Of a stretch of DNA of 64,000 nt, positions 1-9,134 are shown one piece after another (the first letter of the stretch is position 1; each line of letters begins with the position of its first letter). This DNA is from Sphingobium arseniciresistens (GTDB lineage: Bacteria > Pseudomonadota > Alphaproteobacteria > Sphingomonadales > Sphingomonadaceae): NCBI GenBank assembly GCA_029167225.1, contig JARFNK010000016.1:85406-149405 (forward strand), written 5' to 3'. Made by a program: the position numbers and the translations under genes. The notes under the pieces are model-generated. The model searched no databases. It saw only the letters and a list, made by a program, of their open reading frames with translations, and had not been told where the DNA came from.

Positions 1-340
1 CGCCAGCGCGCGATTTCGCTGTGGTCGATGGGGTCGTGGGGCGGTTCGGGTTTCGCGGCGTTGTTTGGCGGGCTGATGGCGCAGAATATCGGCTGGCGCT
101 GGATCTTTATCCTCGGCGCCATCGTGTCTCTGGTCGGTATGCTCATGGTGCGCGGCACACCGGAGAGCAAGGCGCCCGCGCAAGAGGGCTACAAGTTCGA
201 CCTGCCGGGCGTGCTGACCTTCATGGTCGCCATGGTCGCGTTGCAGATCTTCGCGACGCAAGGCGGAACATGGGGGTGGAGCAGTCTGCCCGCGCTGGTG
301 CTGCTGGCCGTCGCGGTGATCTTCGGTATCATTCTATGCC
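1..340 (+). pseudogene. MFS drug transporter fragment (DHA2/EmrB-like), truncated at both ends
   Basis: The reading frame that includes the ATG at 28 encodes hydrophobic helices and glycine-rich segments typical of a 14-helix DHA2 transporter, including GWRWIFILGAIVSLVGMLMV. The 5' end lies outside the window. At about 335-345 transporter similarity stops and a TonB-receptor reading begins in another frame. The transporter frame stays open to 882 but reads as low-complexity arginine-rich sequence, so that tail is not real. The piece is a recombination remnant without a complete transport domain. Confidence 0.7.
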
Positions 341-1213
341 GAGAATTCGCTCTTCGTCCTGCCGCAGCTCTCGCTGATCGCCGGCGTCCACTATCTCGAC
401 GCCGGTCGCGAACGGCGCGACCGCTTCCTCTCCAATGGCGATCAGTCGGGCAAGAAGGACTTCAGCCTCTGGAGTCCCAAGTTTGGCGTCCTTTGGGATG
501 TCACTCCGAACGCCCAGCTTTTCGCCAACGTCTCGCGCAGCGCGGAGGTGCCGAGCTACGACGCCAACGTCATCACCGCGGTCAACCTGCGGCCACAGCG
601 CGCGACGACGTACGAAATCGGCACCCGCGGGCACAGCGGCGGTATCGGCTGGGATGTTTCGCTGTATCGCTCGGAGATCCGCGACGAACTGCAGTGCCTG
701 ACCACTGGCCCGTTCAGCGCCTGCTCGATCATCAATGCCGGCCGCACCGTCCATCAGGGCATCGAGGCCGGACTGAACGGCGACATCCCTATCTCCGCAT
801 CGGGCGACAGGCTGATGCTGACCGCCGCCTATACCTACAGCGACTTCAACTTCGACGGCGATCCCAATTACGGGAACAATGAACTGCCTGGCATTCCCAA
901 GCACTACCTCCGCGCCGAGGTACTCTACAAACATACCAGCGGCTTCTACGCCGGTCCCAACGTCGAATGGGCGCCGGGCCACTATTTTGCCGACAATGCC
1001 AACACGCTGAGCGTCGATCCCTACGCGCTGCTGAACCTCAAGGCCGGGTTCGATGCGGGCAAGCACTGGTCGGTCTATGTCGAGGGCCGCAATCTGACCG
1101 ACAAGCGTTACATCGCGACCGTCGCGATCGCAGGCGTCGCGAACGCCAATTCGGAGATCTTCAACCCAGGCACCGGCCGCGCCGTGTTCGGCGGCGTTCG
1201 CTTCACATGGTGA
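335..1213 (+). pseudogene. TonB-dependent receptor, C-terminal beta-barrel fragment
   Basis: A continuous frame from about 335 gives beta-barrel sequence (LFVLPQLSLIAGVHYLDAG, then NVSRSAEVPSYDAN) and ends with the terminal aromatic signature VRFTW. The segments VEGRNLTDKRY and LNLKAGF are typical of the last strands of siderophore receptors. The plug domain, TonB box and signal peptide are missing because the upstream DNA is a transporter fragment. Intact relatives exceed 650 residues and about 290 remain here. The first internal ATG is at 548 but is unlikely to give a functional receptor. The stop overlaps the start of the PepSY gene, so the original pair was translationally coupled, which fits iron uptake. 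Confidence 0.8.
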
Positions 1214-2544
1214 CGTCGACCGACACACGATCGCCAACACAGGCAGGCACCGCCTATCGCACGATCTGGCGCTGGCATTTCTACGCCGGGCTGTTCGTGC
1301 TGCCCTTCATCCTGATCCTCTCGATCACTGGCGCGATCTATCTGTTCAAACCGCAGATCGAGCGCTGGGAGGAGCGTGCATGGCTGAACCTCGGGACTGA
1401 GGGGGCGGTATCGCCCGACGCGCAACTGGCGGCAGTGCTCGCGGCGAACCCCGGTGCCCGGTTCGACAATTACCGGCTTCCCCGAGAGACGGGTGATGCG
1501 GCGATGGTCCAGCTCGGCACCGCGCAGGGCGACAAGCGTCAGGTCTTCGTCTCCCCGCAGGGCAAGGTACTGGGGAGCTTCGATCCCGACACGCGCATCG
1601 CCGACACGGTAGCGCGCATTCACGGCACGCTTCTGCTCGGCACATGGGGCGACTGGCTGGTCGAACTGGCGGCGAGCTGGACGATCGTGATGATCCTGAC
1701 CGGCCTCTATCTCTGGTGGCCCCGTCCATTCCGGGCCGCCGGCACGTTCTGGCCACGTCTGTCGCTCAAGGGCCGACCGCTCCTGAAGGACATCCACCAC
1801 GTCACGGGCTTCTGGATCGCAGGGCTGGTGCTGATCATGCTTGCGAGCGGCCTGCCGTGGGCGGGTGCCTGGGGCAGCGCGTTCAAATGGGCGCGGACCG
1901 AGCTGGGGCTGGTCAGTGGGCCGCAGGACTGGAAGATCGGCGCCGATGGCGGCCATGCAGGCCATCATGGGGCCATGCCTATGGCTATGCGGCCTGCCTC
2001 GAACGAACCGAGCCTGTCGCTCGCCACGTTCGTTGCCAAGGCGCGCGGCGAAGACATGGCGTTTCCGGTCATCGTGTTGCCACCGCATGCGCCGCAACGC
2101 TTCGGTCCGCCCACCGGCGAGGTCTGGACAGTCAAATCCGAGGCGCAGAATCGCTGGCTCGGCCGGCAAGTGACCTATGAACCCATGACCGGCGCCGAGA
2201 CGGGGCGCCGCGGCTTTGCCGACCAGCATGTCATCGACCGCATCGTCAACACCGGGGTTGCCTGGCACGAAGGCCAGTTGTTCGGCTGGGTCAATCAACT
2301 GATCGGCGTCGTTACCGCACTCGCGCTGGTCACCATCAGCATCCTCGGCGTCGTGATGTGGCTCAAGCGCCGGCCGCAAGGTGCGTTGGGTGCGCCGACT
2401 GCGATCACCGGCCGGGTGAAGCCCGCGCTCATCGTCACCTTCGTTCTCCTGGCGCTGCTGCTGCCGCTGTTCGGCGCTTCAGCGACGATCATCCTGGCGG
2501 TCGACTGGCTCGTCCGCCGCTCCACGCCTTCCCCGACATCCTGA
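1207..2544 (+). CDS. PepSY-associated transmembrane protein (iron-siderophore reductase-like)
   Basis: This 445-residue inner-membrane protein starts with HFYAGLFVLPFILILSITGAIYLF, the first PepSY-associated helix, and has further helices near residues 145-170, 195-220, 355-380 and 415-440. Histidines sit in or beside the helices (WRWHFYAG, RIHGTLLLG, DIHHVTGFW), as in PepSY_TM proteins thought to reduce ferric-siderophore complexes or to bind haem. ATG 1207 is chosen because it overlaps the receptor stop (ATGGTGA) and gives the family N-terminus; longer upstream reading is out-of-frame receptor. The paired receptor is truncated, so the gene may now lack its partner. Confidence 0.85.
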   Translation: MVTSTDTRSPTQAGTAYRTIWRWHFYAGLFVLPFILILSITGAIYLFKPQIERWEERAWLNLGTEGAVSPDAQLAAVLAANPGARFDNYRLPRETGDAAMVQLGTAQGDKRQVFVSPQGKVLGSFDPDTRIADTVARIHGTLLLGTWGDWLVELAASWTIVMILTGLYLWWPRPFRAAGTFWPRLSLKGRPLLKDIHHVTGFWIAGLVLIMLASGLPWAGAWGSAFKWARTELGLVSGPQDWKIGADGGHAGHHGAMPMAMRPASNEPSLSLATFVAKARGEDMAFPVIVLPPHAPQRFGPPTGEVWTVKSEAQNRWLGRQVTYEPMTGAETGRRGFADQHVIDRIVNTGVAWHEGQLFGWVNQLIGVVTALALVTISILGVVMWLKRRPQGALGAPTAITGRVKPALIVTFVLLALLLPLFGASATIILAVDWLVRRSTPSPTS

Positions 2545-2564
2545 CCCCCGAAGGAGATAGACCG

Positions 2565-2643
2565 ATGCGTTTTTCAACCTCTTTGATCCTGGCCAGCACG
2601 GTTCTGATGACGCACGCGACGGCTTTCGCCCAGCAGGCCACAC
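2565..2643 (+). pseudogene. Truncated exported protein (signal peptide only)
   Basis: After a purine-rich ribosome site (gaaggagat), ATG 2565 opens a clear Sec signal peptide (MRFSTSLILASTVLMTHA, cleavage near AFA-QQA). The coding sense is lost after about 26 residues, where an inverted recombinase fragment begins. It was probably the next gene of the iron-uptake operon, cut by a mobile element. Its function cannot be read. Confidence 0.6.
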
Positions 2644-2790
2644 GTTCACGCGTCGGAACACCGGGCCCGCCGCGATGCCGGCGGCCGCGAGCCAAGCGGC
2701 GATCGCCCGAACGGTGCGCGGGCTGAGATAGGCGGTTGCCCCCTCACCCTCCTGGTCACCCTTACTGGGGTCACTACACGAAAGTGACAT
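2638..2790 (-). pseudogene. Tyrosine recombinase/integrase fragment
   Basis: The minus strand encodes DQEGEGATAYLSPRTVRAI followed by AAWLAAAGIAAGPVFRRVN, a typical stretch of the catalytic domain of XerC/D-like integrases carried by transposons. Only about 50 residues remain, with neither the N-terminal SAM-like domain nor the C-terminal H-x-x-R...Y motifs. It abuts the cut signal-peptide gene on one side and a resolvase remnant on the other, so this is the scar of a lost transposon. Confidence 0.6.
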
Positions 2791-2823
2791 TTAGGTACGC
2801 TAGAGGCCTACGAAGATGGAACG

Positions 2824-3006
2824 TCAGGCTTTTGCTTTTGCTGCCACTCCTTCGAGTGCCCTGTATAGGGCGGTTTTACCGACCTTGAGACGGGTAGCCG
2901 CTTCGCGGACCGTCAACCTTGCCGCGATATGGTCCCGCGCCTTTTTGAGCTTGTCGGGCGTAATGACCGGACGCCGTCCACACATCGGATGCCGAGTAAA
3001 TTTCGC
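2824..3006 (-). pseudogene. Tn3-family serine resolvase, C-terminal fragment
   Basis: The minus strand reads HPMCGRRPVITPDKLKKA, then ARDHIAARLTVREAATRLKV and GKTALYRALEGVAAKAKA before a TGA at 2824. This is the C-terminal helix-turn-helix of TnpR-type resolvases. The catalytic serine domain is absent, so no recombinase can be made. A 12-bp palindrome (TCGCTATAGCGA, 3003-3014) lies at its broken edge and may be part of a former res site. Confidence 0.75.
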
Positions 3007-3053
3007 TATAGCGATACCAAGCCAACTACACTGTCTGGCACGCGCCGGTCACT

Positions 3054-3683
3054 TCACTTCCCCTGTCCCGACCGGGTTTCGGTGTAACCGTACGCGCGTA
3101 AAAATCCTTCCACCGCAGCGGCAACGGCCAGCTTCGGATCGATTTGAGGCTTCGTACCGTAGAGGAGCGGTTCGATGACGCCGGCTTCCAGCATCCCCTT
3201 GAGATGACCTGCGGCGATGCCTGGATCGAAGGCGCGGATAGCGCCCTTTTCGCACAATCGCGCGAGATACGCTTTCATCCCTTCCCACCCGCGCTTTGGC
3301 CCGCTCTCATAAAGCCGCGCGCCAACCGCGACATGCGCGCCCTCCGCTACCGCTGCCCGTATGACGGCGAGCGTTTCAGGGGTCGCCATAAATTCAAGAT
3401 ACGCCTCGCCAAATCGCTGGAGCACGAGATCCACTCGGGGTTCGGACGGATCGAGCAGATCCATCACCACCTGCCCCTGTTCTGCTACCGCCTCGAGCAT
3501 GGCGGCGACGAACAACTCCTCCTTGGATTTGAAATAGCCATACAACGTCGCCTTCGACCCGCCGACCCGCTCCGAGATGGCTGACATGCTGGTCCGTTCA
3601 TAGCCCAACTCACGGAACACCGCATTCGCCGCTTCGATGATGGCGTTGCGCCGGTCGTCTGTCCGTACCCTCATAATCAGCAT
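3054..3683 (-). CDS. TetR/AcrR-family repressor of the adjacent efflux operon
   Basis: This 209-residue protein has an N-terminal TetR DNA-binding domain (ISERVGGSKATLYGYFKSKE, residues about 37-56) and an AefR-like C-terminal ligand domain. It is divergent from the NodT-EmrA-EmrB operon and separated by a 96-bp region with a palindrome, so repression of that operon and of itself is the natural role; the inducer is unknown. Two starts are possible: ATG 3683, only two bases from the AGGAG site, or ATG 3674, with longer spacing. A lost transposon ends just downstream, so the promoter side is intact while the 3' flank is rearranged. Confidence 0.9.
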   Translation of the reverse strand: MLIMRVRTDDRRNAIIEAANAVFRELGYERTSMSAISERVGGSKATLYGYFKSKEELFVAAMLEAVAEQGQVVMDLLDPSEPRVDLVLQRFGEAYLEFMATPETLAVIRAAVAEGAHVAVGARLYESGPKRGWEGMKAYLARLCEKGAIRAFDPGIAAGHLKGMLEAGVIEPLLYGTKPQIDPKLAVAAAVEGFLRAYGYTETRSGQGK

Positions 3684-3738
3684 CTCTCCTTTCCTGAACC
3701 CAATGGTACAGTTTTGCCTTGTCGATGCAAGCTTACGT

Positions 3739-3767
3739 CTATAACGAGACCGTTCAGTTTATTATAG
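3739..3767. promoter_or_regulatory. Candidate TetR operator between repressor and efflux operon
   Basis: The divergent intergenic region carries an imperfect palindrome at 3741-3762 (ATAA...GA-CG-TC...TTAT, 14 of 22 positions symmetric) inside an outer inverted repeat CTATAA (3739-3744) / TTATAG (3762-3767). Size and position suit a TetR-family dimer controlling both directions. Confidence 0.5.
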
Positions 3768-3779
3768 GTTGGTGACGTT

Positions 3780-5204
3780 GTGGGAAAACTGTTTCATCCA
3801 AGCCAAGCCGGGCCAATGGCTGTGGCCGCGCTCCTGCTGAGTGGATGCGCGGCGCTTCCGGCAAAAAACGACCTGCGGCCGATCGCGCAGCCCGGGCAAT
3901 TCGCCAGTAGCACAAGCCTTGCCGCGCCCGTTGCCGCCTGGCCGTCCGATCGATGGTGGACGGACTTTGGCGATCCGCAACTCGACGCCCTGATCGAAGA
4001 AGGTCTGGCGGGCGCTACCGGTCTTCGCGTCGCTCAGGCACGCTTCGCCCGGGCCGAGGCCCTGGTCCGTCAGACGCGGAGCCGGCTGCTGCCCTCGCTC
4101 GCCGCCGATGCACAAGGCGGCGTTACGAAGCAGAGCTATAATTATCTCATCCCTGGCGACTTCTCGCCCCGGGGTTGGCCCGACTATGGACAGGGCGCGC
4201 TCCGCCTCGATTGGGAACTGGACTTTTGGGGTCGCAATCGCGCGGCGCTCGCCGCAGCCCGATCGGAGGCCGAAGCCGCGGGAGCGGAAGCCGCCGCCGC
4301 CAGACTGGCGGTCTCGGCCGGCATCGCCAGCGCCTATGCCGATCTGACCGGATTGTATGCCGAGCATGACGCGGTGGTCGACGCGGTCAAGGTGCGTAGC
4401 CGCACCCTGGAACTGATGCAGGGGCGCAAGGCCCAGGGGATGGAAAATGACGGCGCGGTCGAGCGCGCCCGCTCCGCGCTGGCGACGGCACAGGGCGAAC
4501 GTGCCGCGCTTGAAGAAAGCCTGTCGCTCACGCGCAACCGCATCGCGGTGTTGCTCGGGGCCGGCCCAGACCGGGGGCTATCGATCGCCCGTCCGTCCGT
4601 GTTGTCCGACACCGCCTTCGGTCTTCCCGCGAACCTGCCCGCCGAACTGATCGGGCGGCGGCCCGACATCATCGCCGCGCGCCTGCGCGCCGAAGGATCG
4701 GGAAGTCGGATCAGGGAGGCACGTGCGGCCTTCTATCCGAACATTAACCTTGCCGGCCTGATCGGCCTCCAGGCGCTCGGTATCGATAACGTGTTCAAAT
4801 CAGGCTCCACCTTTGGAACGGCCGGGCCCGCGATCAGCCTGCCAATTTTCGATGGCGGTCGACTCCGCGGCCAATATCGGGCAGCCGAGGCTGATTACCA
4901 GAACGCGGTAGCGCAATATGACGGGGCGCTCACCCAGGCGCTGGGCGAGGTCGCCGACGCGACCGCCAGCCAGCGGGCGCTGGGCGAGCGGCTTGGTCGC
5001 GCGCAGGAAGCCGAACGCGCCGCCACGGCTGCCTGGACAGTGGCCAACAACCGCTATCGCGGCGGCCTGGCCACCTATCTCGACGTCCTCGTCGCCGAAG
5101 ACGGCCTTATCGCCACCCGCCGCGCCGTCGCCTCGCTCCAAACCCGCGCCTTTGCCCTCGACGTCGCTCTCGTCCGCGCGCTCGGCGGCGGCTTTCGTTC
5201 CTGA
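3780..5204 (+). CDS. Outer-membrane efflux lipoprotein, NodT/OprM family
   Basis: This 474-residue protein has a lipoprotein signal with lipobox LLLSGC, so the mature N-terminal cysteine should be acylated, followed by two OEP repeats rich in coiled coil (for example RSEAEAAGAEAAAARLAVSA). It contains the NodT signatures WWTDFGDPQLDALIEEGL and ELIGRRPDIIAARLRAE. It would form the trimeric outer-membrane channel for the EmrA/EmrB pair that follows. The start is GTG 3780, with no strong ribosome site; a start a few codons away is possible. The gap to the next gene is 14 bp, consistent with one transcript. Confidence 0.92.
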   Translation: MGKLFHPSQAGPMAVAALLLSGCAALPAKNDLRPIAQPGQFASSTSLAAPVAAWPSDRWWTDFGDPQLDALIEEGLAGATGLRVAQARFARAEALVRQTRSRLLPSLAADAQGGVTKQSYNYLIPGDFSPRGWPDYGQGALRLDWELDFWGRNRAALAAARSEAEAAGAEAAAARLAVSAGIASAYADLTGLYAEHDAVVDAVKVRSRTLELMQGRKAQGMENDGAVERARSALATAQGERAALEESLSLTRNRIAVLLGAGPDRGLSIARPSVLSDTAFGLPANLPAELIGRRPDIIAARLRAEGSGSRIREARAAFYPNINLAGLIGLQALGIDNVFKSGSTFGTAGPAISLPIFDGGRLRGQYRAAEADYQNAVAQYDGALTQALGEVADATASQRALGERLGRAQEAERAATAAWTVANNRYRGGLATYLDVLVAEDGLIATRRAVASLQTRAFALDVALVRALGGGFRS

Positions 5205-5218
5205 AGGATAACAGTCCC

Positions 5219-6385
5219 GTGTCCAAGACAACCCATATCATCGAACATGACGTCCACACCATCATCGAGGAAGAAAGCCCCGGTGAGGTGCGCGCGCGCA
5301 AAGGCAAGCGTACGCGGCTGTTCATCGCGCTGACGGCGACTGTCGCGGTGCTTGGGAGCGGCTACTATGCCTATGATGTCCTGATCGCCTCGCAGCATGT
5401 CGAGACCGACAATGCCTATGTCGGGGCCAATGTCGCGCAGGTGACGCCGCTGGTCGGAGGCCCGGTGCGCGAAGTGCTGGTCGATGACACCCAACCCGTG
5501 AGGCGCGGCGAGATCCTTGTCCGGCTCGATGATACAGATGCGAAAATCGCTCTCGCCCGCGCCGAAGCCGAGTTGGCGTCGGCGGTCCGCCGGGTGCGCG
5601 GACTGGTTGCGACCGACAGCGTCTTGGGAGCACAGATCGCCGCGCGCGTCGCCGACCAGACCAGCGTCGAGGCTCAACTCACCGCCGCCCGTGGTGATCT
5701 CGACAAGGCGCGCATTGATCTTCAGCGGCGCGAGGCATTGGCAGCCTCGGGCTCCGTATCGGGCGATGAACTCACGGTAGCGCGCAATGCCCAACACACC
5801 GCCCTCGCCAGGGTAAAGGCGGCCGAAGCGGCCCGGGCACAGGCGCTGGCCAACCGCACGGCCGCCATCGGCAGCCGTGATGCCAACAAGGCGCTGATCG
5901 ACAATTCGACGATCGACGCCAACCCGGAGGTCCTAGTGGCTCGGGCCGCTCGCGATCAGGCGCATGTCGATCTTGAGCGCATGATCCTGCGCGCCCCGAT
6001 CGACGGGGTCATCTCCCGGCGGCAGGTCCAGATCGGCCAGCGCGTGCAGCCGGGCCAGGCCCTGATGGTGGTTGTCCCAATCCAGGGTGCCTATGTCGAT
6101 GCCAACTTCAAGGAAGTTCAGCTTGCGAAGGTTCGGCCCGGACAACCGGTCCGGCTGACATCGGACCTCTATGGCGGCAAGGTCGAATATCATGGTCGCG
6201 TGGTTGGCTTTTCGGGCGGCACGGGCGCCGCTTTCGCGGTTGTGCCAGCACAGAACGCAACCGGCAACTGGATCAAGGTGGTGCAGCGTCTTCCGGTTCG
6301 TATCAAACTGGATCCCAAACAACTCGGCGAACATCCCCTGCGCGTTGGCCTGTCGATGAGCGCCGACATCGACATCTCGAACTGA
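5219..6385 (+). CDS. EmrA/HlyD-family periplasmic adaptor of the efflux pump
   Basis: This 388-residue membrane fusion protein has a cytoplasmic N-terminus, one helix near residues 35-55 (LFIALTATVAVLGSGYYAYD), a biotinyl-lipoyl half motif (VGGPVREVLVDDTQPVRRG), a long alpha-hairpin rich in alanine and arginine (residues about 100-215), and the second lipoyl half plus beta-barrel (LERMILRAPIDGVISRRQVQ). It bridges the MFS pump and the NodT channel. The start is GTG 5219 behind AAGGA. Gene order NodT-EmrA-EmrB is the common arrangement for exporters of hydrophobic drugs, phenolics or fatty acids in alphaproteobacteria; the substrate cannot be read. Confidence 0.92.
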   Translation: MSKTTHIIEHDVHTIIEEESPGEVRARKGKRTRLFIALTATVAVLGSGYYAYDVLIASQHVETDNAYVGANVAQVTPLVGGPVREVLVDDTQPVRRGEILVRLDDTDAKIALARAEAELASAVRRVRGLVATDSVLGAQIAARVADQTSVEAQLTAARGDLDKARIDLQRREALAASGSVSGDELTVARNAQHTALARVKAAEAARAQALANRTAAIGSRDANKALIDNSTIDANPEVLVARAARDQAHVDLERMILRAPIDGVISRRQVQIGQRVQPGQALMVVVPIQGAYVDANFKEVQLAKVRPGQPVRLTSDLYGGKVEYHGRVVGFSGGTGAAFAVVPAQNATGNWIKVVQRLPVRIKLDPKQLGEHPLRVGLSMSADIDISN

Positions 6386-6404
6386 TCGCCAGGAGCCTCA
6401 CCTG

Positions 6405-7955
6405 ATGGCAACCGCTTTTTCCGCCCGCGCAACGGCTCTGCCCGCAGGGCCGCTCACCGGCACGACGCTCATCCTCGCCGCGATTGCGATCGGGCTCGGC
6501 AATTTCCTGGTCGTGCTTGACACGACGATCGCCAATGTCTCGATTCCGACCATCGCGGGCGCGCTCGGCGTGTCATCGTCGCAGGGGACCTGGGTCATCA
6601 CCTCCTATGCGGTGGCCGAGGCGATCACCGTCCCGCTCTCGGGCTGGCTCGCCAAGCGGTTTGGGGCGCAGCGCGTGTTCATCACCTGCTATCTGGCGTT
6701 CGCCCTGATTTCTCTGATGTGCGGTCTTGCCGGGTCGCTGGGCACGCTGATTGGCGGGCGCGTCCTGCTCGGTCTGTTCGGCGGCCCGATCATGCCGCTC
6801 TCGCAGATGCTGCTGTTGCGCATTTTTCCCCCGGAAAAGGCGACATTGGCAACGGTGATCTGGGCGATGACGACGCTTGTCGGCCCCGTGGCCGGCCCTA
6901 TACTTGGCGGGATCATCTGCGACGGTGTGGGCTGGGAGTGGATCTTCTTCATCAAGGTGCCGGTTGCAGCGGCCGGCGGCCTTGCCGTCCTCTACTTCCT
7001 GCGCGGCCAACCTGATCCCACCGCCCCTGCCATGATCGACAAGGTCGGGCTCGCACTCCTGATTCTTTGGGTCGGCGCTCTCCAGATCATGCTGGACGAG
7101 GGCCGCAACCATGACTGGTTCGCTGCTGCCGAAATCCGCTGGCTGGCAGCGATCGCCGCGATCGGCTTTGTCGCTTTCCTGATCTGGGAGCTGACCGACA
7201 AGAACCCTATTGTCGATCTACGGATTTTCCGCCATCGCGGCTTCGTCGCGGCGTCTGTCACCTATTCGGTGGCGTTCGGGGCCTTCTTCGCAGCCATCGT
7301 CCTGCTGCCGCTCTGGCTCCAGCAGAATATGGGCTACACCGCGACCTGGGCCGGCTACGCGACCGGGATGATGGGCATATTTGCCGTCCTCTCGGCGCCA
7401 GCTATCGGTAAGCTGACAGAGAAAATCGATCCCAGGTTGATCGTATCGCTCGGCATCGTGGGCCTCGGGGCGACTGTGGCCTGGCGGATGACTTTCAACT
7501 CGGACGTCACTTTCCTGCAGATGGCCTGGCCAACACTCCTGATGGGTCCGTTCATGGTCATGTTCTTTGTGCCTGTCACCGGTCTTGCGATGGCGAGTGT
7601 GGACCCAGACGAGCAGGCGACTGCCGCCGGCCTCTCGAATTTCATGCGGACATTAGGCGGCGCATTCGCTACCTCGATCGTGCAGACCGGCTGGGCCAAC
7701 GCCGCGCGGGAAAACCAGACCGAACTGGCCGGCGCCATGCATCAGGGGCAGGCGACGCTTGAGGGCATGATCGCCGACGGCATGTCATATCAATCCGCGA
7801 CCGCGGCTCTGACCAGCCTCGTCGAGGGTCAAAGCGTGATGCTGGCGACGCTGAACATGTTCGCCGCTATCACGATCTGCTTCGCGTTCGCCGCCACGCT
7901 CATCTGGCTGGCGCCCAAGCCAAAGGGTCCGATCGATACCAGCGGAGCCCATTAG
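6405..7955 (+). CDS. EmrB-type DHA2 MFS multidrug transporter
   Basis: This 516-residue inner-membrane antiporter has about 14 predicted helices. It carries the DHA2 motif LDTTIANVSIPTIAGALG in helix 1, GWLAKRFGAQRVF as motif A between helices 2 and 3, and the motif C-like GPVAGPILGG in helix 5. ATG 6405 follows AGGAG. It is the energised component of the tripartite pump encoded by the two preceding genes. A different, truncated DHA2 gene lies at the start of the window, so the region has carried two such transporters. Confidence 0.93.
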   Translation: MATAFSARATALPAGPLTGTTLILAAIAIGLGNFLVVLDTTIANVSIPTIAGALGVSSSQGTWVITSYAVAEAITVPLSGWLAKRFGAQRVFITCYLAFALISLMCGLAGSLGTLIGGRVLLGLFGGPIMPLSQMLLLRIFPPEKATLATVIWAMTTLVGPVAGPILGGIICDGVGWEWIFFIKVPVAAAGGLAVLYFLRGQPDPTAPAMIDKVGLALLILWVGALQIMLDEGRNHDWFAAAEIRWLAAIAAIGFVAFLIWELTDKNPIVDLRIFRHRGFVAASVTYSVAFGAFFAAIVLLPLWLQQNMGYTATWAGYATGMMGIFAVLSAPAIGKLTEKIDPRLIVSLGIVGLGATVAWRMTFNSDVTFLQMAWPTLLMGPFMVMFFVPVTGLAMASVDPDEQATAAGLSNFMRTLGGAFATSIVQTGWANAARENQTELAGAMHQGQATLEGMIADGMSYQSATAALTSLVEGQSVMLATLNMFAAITICFAFAATLIWLAPKPKGPIDTSGAH

Positions 7956-7958
7956 ACT

Positions 7959-8501
7959 GTGCGTTATGATCCAACGCCGCCTTATTCCCATATTCCCGGA
8001 CTTATGTTTGGCGGGACAGCCGTCACGCTGGGTGCTGATCAAGCGTCTGTGGCGGCCCCCGTCAGCCTGCCAGCCGGCGCCCCCACTCGGCGTCCCCAAG
8101 CCCCCTCGCCGAGGTCGGTTGGCAGGTACCCTCGACCAGACGACGAGGTGGAAGCGGCCGATCGGCCGCTGGCCGATGTCACTGGACCTCCCATCCTCAC
8201 GCCGCTCGAACTGCAGGCTCTACTGGTGGGATTGTCCGATGGCCGGCAACGGCAACGTATCAAGCAGCCTGAGGCAAGAGGTCCGCTGCGCACGCTTTTG
8301 CGGCAAATGTTCGGAGCGACGGGTGTTCCACCGCTGGCCAATCCGAAACTCGAAGCCCTGCGCGCGTTTGCGATGCGGCACGCGGGAGGGGGCGCCTGTT
8401 TCCAAAGGGAAACTGATGGCCATCGTCTGGCGCCAGAGCTTGTCGCGGCGGCGCGGCAATATCTAGATCAGTGCGATCGCACGGCGGCAGGGGACTGGTG
8501 A
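7959..8501 (+). CDS. Hypothetical protein downstream of emrB-like gene
   Basis: A 180-residue frame starts at GTG 7959, three bases after the transporter stop. The first 85 residues are proline-rich and poorly structured; the rest looks like a small helical domain (LTPLELQALLVGLSDGRQRQ and LEALRAFAMRHAGGGACF). No known family is recognised. An overlapping frame (ATG 7966 to 8466) is rich in arginine and cysteine and looks like a shadow. Tight spacing suggests co-transcription with the pump, but coding status is only moderately supported. Confidence 0.5.
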   Translation: MRYDPTPPYSHIPGLMFGGTAVTLGADQASVAAPVSLPAGAPTRRPQAPSPRSVGRYPRPDDEVEAADRPLADVTGPPILTPLELQALLVGLSDGRQRQRIKQPEARGPLRTLLRQMFGATGVPPLANPKLEALRAFAMRHAGGGACFQRETDGHRLAPELVAAARQYLDQCDRTAAGDW

Positions 8502-8627
8502 CTGGATTGCGACAGGATGGACGATGAACAGAAGCCAACAGAAACCATGGTGAGCAGCGTAAGGGTTCATTCAGTTCCCGACCACTTAGGCTGCTCCAAT
8601 ATCGATCATCTCTTCCTGCGTCTCTTT

Positions 8628-9134
8628 TTATTCGGCGTTGGCGCCTCCTGGTAGATTGGAGTCTCCTGGTTCCTCATCCACCACTGGGCCAATCGGGAAC
8701 AGGAGCAGTGTCGAGGTTGCGGACGCGCAGAGCCGCCCTTGCGCGTCGAGCAGCCGCGCTTCTGAGAAGGCGACCCGCCGCCCAAGCGAGACCAACTTTC
8801 CTTCAGCCCGCACCGGGCCGCTTTTATCAGTCAAGGCACGATGATAGGCGACCTTCAGTTCGAGCGTCGTATAGCCCTGCCCTGCTGGAAGGCTGGAGTG
8901 CACGGCGCAACCACAAGCGCTGTCGAGCAGGGTCGCGGCATAACCGCCATGCACCGAGCCGATCGGATTGAAGACCTTGCGAGACGGCGAACCCTCGAAA
9001 ACGACGCGTCAGCGCTCTAACCCGACGAGAGCGAACTCAAGCATTTCGCCGATCGGCGGATGGATATCAGCCTTCATGAGCGCGGCCAACTGGTCGTGGC
9101 CGTCAAGGCCCTCCTTGTTGTCGAGGATGTTCAT
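8628..9134 (-). pseudogene. PaaI-type hotdog thioesterase interrupted by an in-frame stop
   Basis: From ATG 9134, which overlaps the TGA of the TetR gene (ATGA), the frame encodes a thioesterase N-terminus (HPPIGEMLEFALVGLER), then meets TGA at 9011-9009, then resumes in the same frame with RVVFEGSPSRKVFNPIGSVH and the hotdog motif HGGYAATLLDSACGCAV. Joined, the product would be about 168 residues, close to usual PaaI length. The piece from GTG 8954 alone lacks the first strands. Thioesterases of this family hydrolyse acyl-CoA. This is probably a recent nonsense mutation or a sequencing error; recoding is unlikely. Confidence 0.75.

Noticed and set aside
1108-2379. 423-codon minus-strand frame
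   Set aside because: It lies opposite the PepSY gene and reads as low-complexity sequence rich in Arg, Gln and Asp.
7966-8466. 166-codon frame overlapping the hypothetical gene after emrB
   Set aside because: It is rich in Arg, Cys and Trp without domain-like pattern; the other frame is better.
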